From Acidobacteriota bacterium (GTDB lineage Bacteria > Acidobacteriota > Blastocatellia > RBC074): a DNA stretch of 64,000 nt. A program made the position numbers and the translations under genes. Location of the stretch: assembly GCA_018269055.1 (NCBI GenBank), contig JAFDVI010000019.1, positions 124,001 to 188,000 of the forward strand, written 5' to 3'. Below the pieces are notes generated by a model. It was not told the origin of the DNA. It did not search any database and worked only from the letters and a program-made list of their open reading frames with translations. Shown here piece after piece: positions 19,084 to 27,846 of this stretch (its first letter is position 1; every line of letters starts with the position of its first letter).

Positions 19084-20127
19084 ATGAGGTTGTTTAGCAA
19101 TGAAGGCCGAACACTGCTCGGCGTGTTTCTCCTGCTGACAGGTTTGCTGGCTGGAGCTTGTTCAAAGACTGCTTCTTTGAACGAAACTGCTTATGTTTTG
19201 CCAGAAAAGCTCAGATTGAAGAATTCGACTGCCCAGGCAGCTCGTCCGAGCGGTGAATTGAAGGGGGGAGACAAGGTGACAATTATTGCGCGGTCCAAAA
19301 CCGAAGATGGAACCCCCTGGGTGCATGTCAATGGGCCGGGAGGGCAGCAAGGCTGGGCTGAGACACGTTATTTCGTCAAAGAAGAAATTGTCACCGAGTC
19401 GCGCAAAATTGCTGATCAAATCAAAGACATTCCCACTCAGGCTCTGGGCAAATCCAAGGCAACTTTGAAGCTTCGCCTGACGCCGGATCGTCAAAATGAT
19501 GATAACGTTGCCACATTGCTGCCTTCCGGCACGGAAATGGAAATTGTCGCGCGTGAACGTAAGCCGCGCCCAGCATCCTTGGATCAGAAGGCGGACAATG
19601 CAGAAGGCGCAAGTGTTGATTCGAAATCAGGAACTTCCAAGTCAGATGTAAAATATGATGAATGGCTCCAAGTGCGATTGAAAGATGATTCTGTTTTGGC
19701 TGCTGGCTGGATTTATGGCGGCTCTGTCGAGTTGGACATTCCGCCGGAGATTATTTATTTCGTTTCAACGGGAAAACGAATTGTCGGGTGGCAAAAACTC
19801 GGCACGGTACATGGGGACGATAATCGAACCGGTGATCATTTTCTGGTGGAAGAACGTAAGGTCTTAAATGCAGACGACCGTGCAGATTTTGACCGTATCA
19901 AAGTGCTGGCGTACGATTCCGCAACGCGCAATTACACAACGCCGTTTAAGGATGATTTACTAGGACAATTTCCTGTGACATTGAAAATGGATGGACAATC
20001 CGGCACGATTCATTTAACCGCGACTGACAAAAATGACCAGAAACACGAGGTCGAATATTCTGTCGAGCTTTTAGGCGGTAGGGTAAAAGTGCAGAAATTG
20101 ATTTCACCAGGCTCCGGCAAGAAATAA
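19084..20127 (+). CDS. SH3-domain lipoprotein
   Basis: A 347-residue lipoprotein: a hydrophobic N-terminus ending in the lipobox LAGAC, with Cys26 as the acylated residue. Two bacterial SH3-like segments follow: residues ~35-100 (KLRLKNSTAQ...WVHVNGPGGQQGWAETRYF) and ~125-220 (LKLRLTPDRQNDDNVATLLP...WLQVRLKDDSVLAAGWIY). The remainder (LDIPPEIIYFVSTGKRIVGW onward) is a beta-rich domain of unrecognised type. SH3b domains usually bind peptidoglycan peptides, so an envelope-anchored wall-binding role is inferred. The stop codon abuts a long inverted repeat. TGAGGA lies just upstream of the start. Confidence 0.75.
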   Translation: MRLFSNEGRTLLGVFLLLTGLLAGACSKTASLNETAYVLPEKLRLKNSTAQAARPSGELKGGDKVTIIARSKTEDGTPWVHVNGPGGQQGWAETRYFVKEEIVTESRKIADQIKDIPTQALGKSKATLKLRLTPDRQNDDNVATLLPSGTEMEIVARERKPRPASLDQKADNAEGASVDSKSGTSKSDVKYDEWLQVRLKDDSVLAAGWIYGGSVELDIPPEIIYFVSTGKRIVGWQKLGTVHGDDNRTGDHFLVEERKVLNADDRADFDRIKVLAYDSATRNYTTPFKDDLLGQFPVTLKMDGQSGTIHLTATDKNDQKHEVEYSVELLGGRVKVQKLISPGSGKK

Positions 20128-20239
20128 TGGGTTGCGTTTCAGAAATGATGATAGCCAGCAACAGGCAGAATCCAGGACTGTAATAGTCGGCATCAACCCA
20201 ATCGCGTTTCAGCCATCATCATTTCTGAAACGCAACCCA
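20128..20239. repeat. Long inverted-repeat element (25-bp perfect arms, 62-nt spacer)
   Basis: Arms at 20128-20152 and 20215-20239 are exact reverse complements (left arm begins TGGGTTGCGTTTCAG). The spacer contains a further partial copy (CAACCCAATCGCGTTTCAG). The element begins one base after the stop of the SH3 lipoprotein gene and lies between convergent genes. It could act as a terminator, but arm length and internal repetition look more like a MITE or REP-type element. No clear target-site duplication is visible. Confidence 0.8.
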
Positions 20240-20298
20240 GAAAGCTGCGTAACAGGGAAGTAAAACGCAACGCCTTTAACTTCCAGATAGCCTGGAGC

Positions 20299-21759
20299 TT
20301 ACTTAGCTGACCAAACCGAACCCTCGCAGACATACAAGGTTGTTTTAGCCCCGCCATTTGTCCGCGTATAAAGACTTCCTGTTATGCAGGAACCAGAAGG
20401 CACCGTTGTGCCGCTCGACCACGTCGGACCGGAAGCCTGTTTGAAAGACTGCGCGATGAGTGAGGCATAACTGCTACCATCGCTGGTTCTGGTTTCTATT
20501 GTTCCACCGTTACCCTTGAACGAAGCGCTTCCTAGGATTAGTCGGCCTCCGAGCGTTAGATTGGGCTGTGTTGTCGCTGAGCCCGATAGATAACTGGCAT
20601 TATTGAAATCTTTGATCCACACGGATCGCGAGCCTGCGCCGAGTGAGACAACAGTCGGAACAGTGCCGGTTTCGAGTGTGTTGTTTTCGATTACCAGACC
20701 ACGCGCAGTATTCACTCTTATGGCTGCGATCGAAGCCCCTGCAAAAACGTTATTTGCAATTGATCCAGTCACATCGGCTGAGCCATTCATGTCAATGTTA
20801 AATTGAGCATTTTTACCGCCAAACAGGTTTTCGGAGATATTCAACCCTTGTGCAAAACCGTTGTTGGCGATTCGCACCAAGACTGCAGTTGAGTTCGCAA
20901 TGTTTTCAAAATAGTTGCCGGTAATGGAAGATGCATAGAGCACCTCAGCCTGTATGGCACCAGTAATATTGCCTTCGATGACGTTATTTTTGATATGAAA
21001 GTTGGTTGCTGGCCAGGCTCCATAGGGAATGACTTGATTGACGCCAAGCTGATTTCCGCTGATATGATTGTGTTCAATCCAGATTCCCGCTCCACCACCA
21101 GGGCCGCTAATCCGAATGGCATCACCGACGCAAAACCAAATTTCTCCGTCCACAATACGGATAATTGCACTGTTCGTTGAAGGTGAGCCTCCGATGATGT
21201 GGACACCAGCGGTGCGAAATCCGACCACTGCACCATCAATAAACAGACCGCTGAGCGTAACCTGATAATTGTTTGTCAATTCGATTCCGGTCTGCGAATT
21301 TGAGTTCGTGGTCAAGGTGAAATTCATCAGCTTGAGGTTGTCATAGCCATTAACATAGCTTCCTTCAGGCTCTCGTAAGGCCGTGCCAGTTCCTGTGTAT
21401 CGAAGCACTGCCTTTTTGCCAATTCCGAGGATCAAACTGTCTTTTTTCAAGGTCAGGGTGGCACTGAAATTAAAGATTCCTTCGGGCACGATCACTGCAT
21501 ACCCAGAGTTTATGGCATTTTGCAGCAGGACAGAATTGTCTGTGACACCATCGCCAACGGCACCCATCGAAACAATATTCTGATAAACATTTAGTCGTGG
21601 ATCATGATCATTGACCGTTACAGCTTCATACGGATTGACAGTATCCAATACCGGTCTGATTGTTTCTTTATTGAGAGCTGATGGTTCTTGCGCTGAAGCT
21701 AATTGGGCAAAAGTGACCAAGAGGAAAATCAGTGCAAACAGAAAAGATTTTAAGTTCAT
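20299..21759 (-). CDS. Secreted right-handed beta-helix protein (pectate-lyase-like)
   Basis: A 486-residue protein with a signal peptide (FLFALIFLLVTFAQLASAQ). Residues ~50-130 match the start of pectate-lyase-superfamily domains (NIVSMGAVGDGVTDNSVLLQ, then VIVPEGIFNFSATLTL). Parallel beta-helix coils rich in Asn, Ile and Gly follow (IKNNVIEGNITGAI, NISENLFGG, IENNTLETG). The C-terminal ~50 residues (SGTTVPSGSCITGSLYTRTN...LYVCEGSVWSA) resemble caps of phage tail-spike-like proteins. No obvious Asp triad of polysaccharide lyases is recognised, so binding or depolymerisation of a polysaccharide is inferred only from the fold. AAGGAAA lies 11 nt upstream of the ATG. Its codon use and flanks look AT-richer than neighbouring genes, hinting at transfer. 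Confidence 0.78.
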   Translation of the reverse strand: MNLKSFLFALIFLLVTFAQLASAQEPSALNKETIRPVLDTVNPYEAVTVNDHDPRLNVYQNIVSMGAVGDGVTDNSVLLQNAINSGYAVIVPEGIFNFSATLTLKKDSLILGIGKKAVLRYTGTGTALREPEGSYVNGYDNLKLMNFTLTTNSNSQTGIELTNNYQVTLSGLFIDGAVVGFRTAGVHIIGGSPSTNSAIIRIVDGEIWFCVGDAIRISGPGGGAGIWIEHNHISGNQLGVNQVIPYGAWPATNFHIKNNVIEGNITGAIQAEVLYASSITGNYFENIANSTAVLVRIANNGFAQGLNISENLFGGKNAQFNIDMNGSADVTGSIANNVFAGASIAAIRVNTARGLVIENNTLETGTVPTVVSLGAGSRSVWIKDFNNASYLSGSATTQPNLTLGGRLILGSASFKGNGGTIETRTSDGSSYASLIAQSFKQASGPTWSSGTTVPSGSCITGSLYTRTNGGAKTTLYVCEGSVWSAK

Positions 21760-21870
21760 TACGAGATAGATTTCCTTTCAAATAGTTGAACCGCTCCACT
21801 GTTTGCAGTAGGATTCCCATTGCTGACGATGCATCCTTTGTCCCACAGTGGGCGAAGGTTGTATTAGTTA

Positions 21871-21908
21871 TGAGCCTCATCGTTACCTGCAAGTAGCGAT
21901 GAGGCTCA
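21871..21908. terminator. Isolated hairpin, possible terminator remnant
   Basis: A perfect 12-bp stem (TGAGCCTCATCG at 21871-21882 with its complement at 21897-21908) closes a 14-nt loop and is followed by GTAGTTTTA. It lies about 110 bp upstream of the beta-helix gene start and serves no annotated gene end, so it may be left from a lost gene or form part of a 5' regulatory region. Confidence 0.45.
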
Positions 21909-22154
21909 GTAGTTTTAGGTACTACCAGATGTGAACCTCACCGAAAATTCGAATCAACAAGACAGATCTTTTTGGATCATTGGCACACAATGCTTCCAGC
22001 CTCGCCGGAAAACCGGTCAGGAGAAAGAGAATTGTGGTTGTGGGAGGGAGTATCAGCAATATCTGGCAATCTGTGCGAGGTGGCAAATACCAAGATGGTT
22101 CGCACATTGGGGATACCAAATTGCTTTTACTTCTGGGGTATCTCAAAAGCTAAA

Positions 22155-22259
22155 ATGCTTAAGGTGAAAACATACTACAATAGGAAGCAATTCTTGTCAG
22201 TGTCTTTTTTGGTAATTGTAGGATATTTTCTGATATATAGGTTGGATCGTTGGAGCTAA
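22155..22259 (+). CDS. Possible 34-residue single-helix membrane peptide
   Basis: A short frame within the AT-rich gap encodes a basic N-terminus (MLKVKTYYNRKQ), one hydrophobic helix (FLSVSFLVIVGYFLIY) and a charged end (RLDRWS). The pattern fits a small bitopic membrane protein. No good ribosome-binding site is visible, and such helices arise easily in AT-rich DNA, so this is tentative. Confidence 0.18.
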   Translation: MLKVKTYYNRKQFLSVSFLVIVGYFLIYRLDRWS

Positions 22260-22688
22260 GAGGATAAATTGGGTGGATTTTTGTCGGTTATTAATTTCCA
22301 TGTACTAAATTACTTCAGTTTCTCAGTGTAACATTTCTTGTACTCTGAGAATATTGGAGGTGCATTATTCGGTGAAAAATGCCAATAAGAAAAAACACCG
22401 AAGGCTTTCATGCTCATTTGCTGAAAATTCGGGCCATTGCATGCTCAATCCTGGCTAGCTACGTCGGTCAAAGTACCCAGAACGCTCCCCAGCTAATGAT
22501 GCTCACAAGGTTCGGTTAGGGCTTTTGGGCCATTCGCCCTGCTCAAAAGAGAAAATTGAGTTGTTGTGTAAAGCTACTCGACCATGCAAGTCTCAAGCTT
22601 TCAACTTTCCAAGAAATACATCTTTCTTTTTCGCGGCTGACTATTTAATATCTGCGCCGAAATTCACCGCTATCTTCAATAATTCACT

Positions 22689-23828
22689 ATGGGTTTTGCA
22701 ACAAAAGCGATTCATGCAGGGCAGGAACCTGATCCAGCGACCGGTGCGGTCGCAGTGCCTATTTATCAAACTTCCACTTATGTTCAAGAAGCGTTAGGGC
22801 AACACAAGGGCTACGAATATGCGCGCACGCAGAATCCGACACGGATTGCTCTGGAAAAAAATCTAGCCGTTCTCGAAGGTGGAAATGCAGCCTATTGCTT
22901 TGCCTCAGGAATGGCCGCGATTGACACTGCACTGAAGTTGCTCAAAACAGGCGACCACGTCATTGTTTCTGATAACACTTATGGCGGGACATATCGTTTA
23001 TTTGAACATGTGCTGCGTGGGTTTGGTTTGGAGTTCAGCTATGTTGATACGACAGAGGTCCGCAATGTTGAATATGCGTTGCAGCCAAATACAAAAATGA
23101 TTTTTGTCGAAACTCCGACCAATCCAATTATGTCAGTCGCGGATCTGGAGGGCATTGGCAGATTGGCGAAAGCGAACGATATTAGATTGGTCGTTGATAA
23201 TACCTTCATGAGCCCGTATTTTCTCAGGCCAATTGAGTGGGGAGCAGATTTAGTGGTTCATTCGACCACTAAATATTTGAATGGGCATAGCGACAGTGTT
23301 GGTGGGGTTGTGGTCACGACGCGATCCGAGGATGCAGAGAGAATAGGCTTTTTACAGAATGCGGTTGGGGCAATTATTTCACCCTTTGATTCATTTTTGA
23401 TCATGCGAGGGACGAAGACTCTGGCTATTCGAATGCGGCAGCATGATGAAAATGGACGCGCAGTTGCCAACTTTTTGGCCGACCACCCCAAAGTTCAGAA
23501 AATATATTATCCAGGGTTATCCGGGCACCCTCAGCATCAACGCGCAAAACATCTAATGACTGGTTTTGGCGGTATGATTGCGTTTGAAACAGGTTCTCTT
23601 GCGGCTGCGCGAAGTGTATTGGATAATGTCCGCCTCTGCGCACTCGCTGAGAGCCTCGGCGGCGTTGAAACATTGATTTCCCATCCGGCGACCATGACAC
23701 ATGCTTCAGTGCCGGCAGAGCAACGCGTACGACTAGGCATTTCGGATGGGCTGGTGCGAATATCTGTCGGAATCGAAGATGTTGAGGACATCATTTCGGA
23801 TTTAGACGCGGCGCTCGCGCGAGCGTAG
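22689..23828 (+). CDS. Cystathionine gamma-synthase / gamma-lyase (PLP enzyme)
   Basis: A 379-residue cytoplasmic enzyme of the Cys/Met-metabolism PLP family. Seen: an N-terminal MGFATKAIHAGQEPD typical of MetB-type synthases, PIYQTSTYVQ, the cofactor-contacting YARTQNPTR and SGMAAIDT, ETPTNP, and the Schiff-base lysine in VHSTTKYLNGHSD. Length is normal. The family includes cystathionine gamma-synthase, gamma-lyase and O-succinyl- or O-acetylhomoserine sulfhydrylases, which are hard to separate from motifs alone; the N-terminus favours gamma-synthase or gamma-lyase. No ribosome-binding site stands out upstream. The PP2C gene follows 18 bp downstream and may be cotranscribed, with no clear functional link. 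Confidence 0.9.
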   Translation: MGFATKAIHAGQEPDPATGAVAVPIYQTSTYVQEALGQHKGYEYARTQNPTRIALEKNLAVLEGGNAAYCFASGMAAIDTALKLLKTGDHVIVSDNTYGGTYRLFEHVLRGFGLEFSYVDTTEVRNVEYALQPNTKMIFVETPTNPIMSVADLEGIGRLAKANDIRLVVDNTFMSPYFLRPIEWGADLVVHSTTKYLNGHSDSVGGVVVTTRSEDAERIGFLQNAVGAIISPFDSFLIMRGTKTLAIRMRQHDENGRAVANFLADHPKVQKIYYPGLSGHPQHQRAKHLMTGFGGMIAFETGSLAAARSVLDNVRLCALAESLGGVETLISHPATMTHASVPAEQRVRLGISDGLVRISVGIEDVEDIISDLDAALARA

Positions 23829-23846
23829 AAAAAGTCACTAAACTTT

Positions 23847-25601
23847 ATGGCCGAGCTTCCAACCATCAACTTAGCTCTCTATGCCCAAACCGATGTAGGG
23901 ATGGTGCGTAGCGGCAACGAGGATAATTTTCTTATTCTCGATCTCTCGACTGGTAAAAGCTGGACAGCTAACGATGAAGAGCCACAAGAACTTCTCACTT
24001 ATACGCAAGGGTATTATGGCACTTTGTTGGCGGTTTCAGATGGCATGGGCGGCGCTTTAGCTGGGGAAGTTGCCTCGCGAATGGCGGTCGAAACTGTGCG
24101 TGACCGAATGTTGCAGCTTCAAGCGCATGATGCATACGGAAAAATGCCCTTTCATGAGCGTATGCGTTTGGCCGTTGAGGAAGCGAATCTGATCATTCAC
24201 GCCGACGGACAAACAAATCAAATGCACCGCGGTTTAGGGGCAACATTTACTTCAGTTGCGATAAACGGCGATCACCTTTATTTCGCCCAGGTTGGAGATA
24301 GCCGCGCGTACCTGATTCGACAAGGCCAGATTTACCGCGTCACAAAAGATCAGTCCCTTGTTCAGCAACTCATTGATGCGGGGCAGATTACCGAAGAAGA
24401 AGCCGAGACACATAGTTACCGCAATGTCATTCTTCAAGCCTTGGGTGCACACAATAATGTCAACGTTGAAATCAATGCAGTTCAGCTTTGCCAACTGGAC
24501 ACACTTCTGATTTGCAGCGACGGATTGTCCGGGAAGATGAACGCAGCCCAGATTGCTCAAATTGTCAATGAAGCGAGTGATTTTAAGTCGGCCTGTCAAT
24601 CCCTGATAAATTTGGCGAATGAGCGTGGCGGGGAAGACAACATTACAGTCATCATTGCGCAGTTTTCTGGATCGGGATTGCCCATGCCGAATGGGATAAT
24701 TGAACCAAAGAGCCTGGCCCGTTCTCCGGATACCCCGACTGAGATCAATTGGTCATCCGGGGCGACAACTGATCCTTTGGAGAATCCTTTAGATAAACAG
24801 GCGGCGCCATCAACAAATGATGGCGCCAACAGGAAAACTGAGCCACTACCACCCCCGCCAAAGCAAGCTACGCCATTTACTGCTCCGCTTTTTAAGCCTT
24901 CCGAAGAGCGTAAACGAACCAACGACTTATCAGATCGTGTAGAACCGATAACCGCTGTCTTTGCCGTCGAGGACCTCCAATCGGATGGGCAAAACTTTGC
25001 TGAGCAAACACACTCCCAAGCGACTGCTCCTCTTAGCGGAAGGAACACCAAGCCTTTGGCAACAGTAGCAACACAGCCGGTTGAGCCGGTGCACGCTGTG
25101 CGCGTATCGGTGTCTGATTCTTCAACGAATAATACGGTTCATGCCGATGGCGGTACTGGCAGAAAAGGCAAGAACACATCCAAATTTAACCTTTTGATCT
25201 TTTTGGTCCTGCTGATCGCAGCAGGGGCTGGGGTAACTTTTTTGACGATTTCTTACTTCAGGGATCAAAAAGCAGAACAAAAAAAAATCAGTGAGCAACA
25301 GGAAGAGCTTCAGAAAGAGAAGCAAGGTAGCGTTGATCTGGTGAGAAATAAAATCACGATTTTGAAAAATAAATTGGTGACGCCGAACAAGCCATCCATT
25401 GAAGGAAAGTTAGAGTATTGGCGCAATATGTTGAATGAGTTTGAGCAAAAGCTCGATGAACTGAATGACAAATCTCCGGAAGAGGTCAAAAAGGTTTGTT
25501 CTGATATTGAAGGCGAGATTCAAAAAATTGACGATGAATTCAATAAGGCTCAGGGATTGCTTCGCCCAAGCAAGTTCAATCGCGAGCCGGTGAGATTATA
25601 G
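23847..25601 (+). CDS. Membrane-anchored PP2C-type Ser/Thr phosphatase
   Basis: A 584-residue protein. Residues ~10-272 form a Stp/PrpC-like PPM phosphatase with the metal-binding signatures RSGNEDN, VSDGMGGALAGEVAS, GLGATF, VGDSRAYLIR, LLICSDGLS and GGEDNIT. A low-complexity Pro/Thr/Lys-rich linker (~275-445) leads to one transmembrane helix (~447-468, LLIFLVLLIAAGAGVTFLTI). A 116-residue coiled coil follows, predicted on the other side of the membrane. The catalytic domain should be cytoplasmic, reversing Ser/Thr phosphorylation, with the coiled coil acting as an envelope-side anchor or sensor. No Hanks-type kinase gene lies in this window. Confidence 0.92.
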   Translation: MAELPTINLALYAQTDVGMVRSGNEDNFLILDLSTGKSWTANDEEPQELLTYTQGYYGTLLAVSDGMGGALAGEVASRMAVETVRDRMLQLQAHDAYGKMPFHERMRLAVEEANLIIHADGQTNQMHRGLGATFTSVAINGDHLYFAQVGDSRAYLIRQGQIYRVTKDQSLVQQLIDAGQITEEEAETHSYRNVILQALGAHNNVNVEINAVQLCQLDTLLICSDGLSGKMNAAQIAQIVNEASDFKSACQSLINLANERGGEDNITVIIAQFSGSGLPMPNGIIEPKSLARSPDTPTEINWSSGATTDPLENPLDKQAAPSTNDGANRKTEPLPPPPKQATPFTAPLFKPSEERKRTNDLSDRVEPITAVFAVEDLQSDGQNFAEQTHSQATAPLSGRNTKPLATVATQPVEPVHAVRVSVSDSSTNNTVHADGGTGRKGKNTSKFNLLIFLVLLIAAGAGVTFLTISYFRDQKAEQKKISEQQEELQKEKQGSVDLVRNKITILKNKLVTPNKPSIEGKLEYWRNMLNEFEQKLDELNDKSPEEVKKVCSDIEGEIQKIDDEFNKAQGLLRPSKFNREPVRL

Positions 25602-25629
25602 AAGAATTTCCCTTTGGGAATGATCCGCT

Positions 25630-26409
25630 TTACAGCATTACAACAAGAACCGATCTAACTCCGGCAATTTTCCGCACTTCCGCAGCCATATTTCCCACAT
25701 CAACATTGCTTCTAGGTGGAATCTTCAACGTGACCATCCCGTCTTTCACCGTATAGCGTACTCCATTCCAATCATTGCGATTGAAGAAAAGCTCCGCGAG
25801 TTCCGGATAAATATCTTCATCATCACGGCGAATCATCGAGATGGTTTTTCGGCCTCCAGCCCGGCTTGCGCTTTTGGCCCCACTCACAGAAGCTTTGGCT
25901 GCATCTTTTGATTTAGATGTAACGTAAGCGCCTCCATCCCATCCTTTTTCCAATGCGTAACGTGTGCCTTCCTTGGTTTTCGTGGCGGCGAACACACCAG
26001 CATCGCGGCCCTTTTCTACTCCGAATAATGCACTTTCTTTAATCGCTCCACCGGTTCGTTGAGCCAGATTCGGGTCATTGGGTGCCGGAGCCGGATAGGG
26101 CAGGCCAAGTTTTTCATACGTTGCTGAGTCAATGCCGCCGCTGACAGGCAAACCATTTTTGCGTTGATAGTTTTTGACGGCTTCACTGGTTTCAGCGTCG
26201 AGTCGTCCTGTGATTCCAGCTTTTAGATACCCCAATTCTCGCAGCTTCAGTTGCACTGCGATGACTTCATTTTTATTGATATGCGCGCCAGGCGGCAGTT
26301 TGCTCGTTGATGGTTGTTGCGCTGCCGCGAAGGCGACAAGCAGCCACAGGGCGGTCAGGGACAATGCCGTATTTACGAAGGGCTTATTGATGATTGTCTG
26401 AGTTCTCAT
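25630..26409 (-). CDS. Exported peptidoglycan-binding / BON-like domain protein
   Basis: A 259-residue protein starting at the ATG at 26409 (MRTQTIINK), which gives a signal peptide (ALSLTALWLLVAFAAAQ); the frame stays open upstream inside the regulator gene, but that extension is an overlap artefact. Residues ~50-105 form a PG_binding_1 three-helix domain (QLKLRELGYLKAGITGRLDA, YQRKNGLPVSG). The middle is Gly/Ala/Lys-rich. The last ~70 residues resemble a BON domain (YTVKDGMVTLKIPP...VRKIAGVRSVLVV), a fold that often binds membranes or phospholipids. Its start overlaps the end of the NtrC gene by 26 bp, indicating translational coupling, so it is probably the co-expressed output or a wall-stress component of that two-component system. 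Confidence 0.78.
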   Translation of the reverse strand: MRTQTIINKPFVNTALSLTALWLLVAFAAAQQPSTSKLPPGAHINKNEVIAVQLKLRELGYLKAGITGRLDAETSEAVKNYQRKNGLPVSGGIDSATYEKLGLPYPAPAPNDPNLAQRTGGAIKESALFGVEKGRDAGVFAATKTKEGTRYALEKGWDGGAYVTSKSKDAAKASVSGAKSASRAGGRKTISMIRRDDEDIYPELAELFFNRNDWNGVRYTVKDGMVTLKIPPRSNVDVGNMAAEVRKIAGVRSVLVVML

Positions 26410-27808
26410 CGGATTTCTTGTCACGTTTTTTGGATTCCCGTGGAATCTGGATTCGATATTTGCGGATCTTGCTATATAAGCGAGGACGGTAAATCCCCAA
26501 CACCTGAGCCGCCGCTTGTTTATTGCCTTTCGTGCGTTTGAGCGTCTGTTCAATTGCGACGCGTTCAATTTCTTCCAGCGTCATTTCAGGTGGAATATAA
26601 AACGCCTGCGGGGAATCTTCCAAAGACTGTTCGCCAAAAGGCAAATCCTCCGGTTCGACGCGCGAACCTTTGGCCAATAACACTGCGCGTTCAATGGCGT
26701 TTTGCAGTTCTCGAACGTTTCCCGGCCAGCGATGCGCAAAGATTCGATGGTAGGCGCTCTGAGTAAATCCCTGCAGCGGGCGGCTGTATTTATCCTTGAA
26801 CTTCTGGAAGAAAAAATCCGTCAGCAGTTGCAAATCTTCGGCGCGTTCCCGCAAGGGAGGCACGTTAATCGTAATCGTCGAAATTCGGTAAAACAAATCT
26901 TCGCGCATCAATCCTTCCTTGATCGCTTCGCGCGGTTCGCGGTTGGTGGCGCAAATAAGCCGGAAGTCGGCTTCAAAGGTTTCCGTGGAACCGACCGGGC
27001 GAAAACGACGCTCTTCCAAAACACGTAATAGTTTTGGCTGTAACTCGATGGGCATCTCACCAACTTCGTCAAGCATCAAGCTGCCGCCTTTTGCCTGAGC
27101 GACCAGGCCGGTGCGGTTTTGAATCGCGCCGGTGAAAGCGCCCTTTACATAGCCGAAGAGTTCGGCTTCGATCAATTCTTTCGGCAACGCAGAGCAATTC
27201 ACTTTGACAAATTCGCTGGCTGAACGCAGCGAATTGAAGTGAATGGCGTTGGCAATTAGCTCTTTGCCCGTTCCGGATTCCCCGATGATCAACACGTTGG
27301 CATCACTTTTGGCAACGCTGGCGATGGTTTCGTAAATCATCTGCATCGCTTTCGATCCGCCGATGATGTTGGAAAACTCCTGTTTCTGAAAATGCTTTCT
27401 CAGGCTTTCAGATTCGGTGACCAATCGCTGGCGCTCAATGGCTTTGTCAACCAACAGCAGGATCTGTTCAGGTTCAAACGGTTTTTCAACGAAGAAAAAC
27501 GCCCCCGATTTCGTCGCTTCAACCGCTTCCGAAACGGTGGCATGACCGGTGATGATGATGACCTCAGTGTCGGGCGATTTTTCCTTGACCATGCGTAATA
27601 AAGACAATCCGCCTTGCCTATCATCCGGCAATTGCAGATCTGTAATCACCAGGTCTGGAATCTGACGCTCCAATGAAGCATGGGCGCTGCCAAAATTGGA
27701 AGCAATTTCTACGTTGTATCCCTCGGCGCTGAGAAGCAGGCGCAGGCCATCTGTTATCGAAGGTTCGTCGTCTACGACTAGGATTTTGTTGTCACTTTTC
27801 AAGAGCAA
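26384..27808 (-). CDS. NtrC-type sigma-54-dependent response regulator
   Basis: A 474-residue activator of sigma-54 promoters. An N-terminal receiver domain has the acidic pocket VVDDEPS and phospho-acceptor Asp57 (VITDLQLP). The central AAA+ domain has Walker A GESGTGKE, the sigma-54 contact GAFTGA (in YVKGAFTGAIQNRTG), Walker B GSLMLDEVGEMP and arginine-rich VLEERRFRPVGS. A Fis-type helix-turn-helix ends it (IEQTLKRTKGNKQAAAQVLG). The start codon is TTG. It lies 38 bp after the histidine kinase gene and overlaps the PG-binding/BON gene, forming one operon. All motifs needed for phosphorylation and ATP use are intact, in contrast to its partner kinase. Confidence 0.95.
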   Translation of the reverse strand: MLLKSDNKILVVDDEPSITDGLRLLLSAEGYNVEIASNFGSAHASLERQIPDLVITDLQLPDDRQGGLSLLRMVKEKSPDTEVIIITGHATVSEAVEATKSGAFFFVEKPFEPEQILLLVDKAIERQRLVTESESLRKHFQKQEFSNIIGGSKAMQMIYETIASVAKSDANVLIIGESGTGKELIANAIHFNSLRSASEFVKVNCSALPKELIEAELFGYVKGAFTGAIQNRTGLVAQAKGGSLMLDEVGEMPIELQPKLLRVLEERRFRPVGSTETFEADFRLICATNREPREAIKEGLMREDLFYRISTITINVPPLRERAEDLQLLTDFFFQKFKDKYSRPLQGFTQSAYHRIFAHRWPGNVRELQNAIERAVLLAKGSRVEPEDLPFGEQSLEDSPQAFYIPPEMTLEEIERVAIEQTLKRTKGNKQAAAQVLGIYRPRLYSKIRKYRIQIPRESKKRDKKSDENSDNHQ

Positions 27809-27846
27809 GTTTCTCCAGCGATCTCACCAAAATAAAAACTCAAATC

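Larger units (their letters stand above)
21760..22688. other. AT-rich intergenic region without a convincing gene
   Basis: This 929-bp gap holds a hairpin (21871-21908) and one 34-codon frame with a membrane helix (22155-22259). Longer open frames on both strands have no signal peptide, family motif or ribosome site. Composition is clearly AT-richer than the surrounding coding DNA. I looked for a SAM- or cobalamin-type riboswitch before the methionine-pathway gene at 22689 and did not find the conserved core. Confidence 0.5.

Noticed and set aside
22300-22688. Possible SAM or cobalamin riboswitch upstream of the cystathionine enzyme gene
   Set aside because: I looked for the SAM-I core (GATGA...GCAACC type segments) and the B12 box and saw neither; only weak stems are present.
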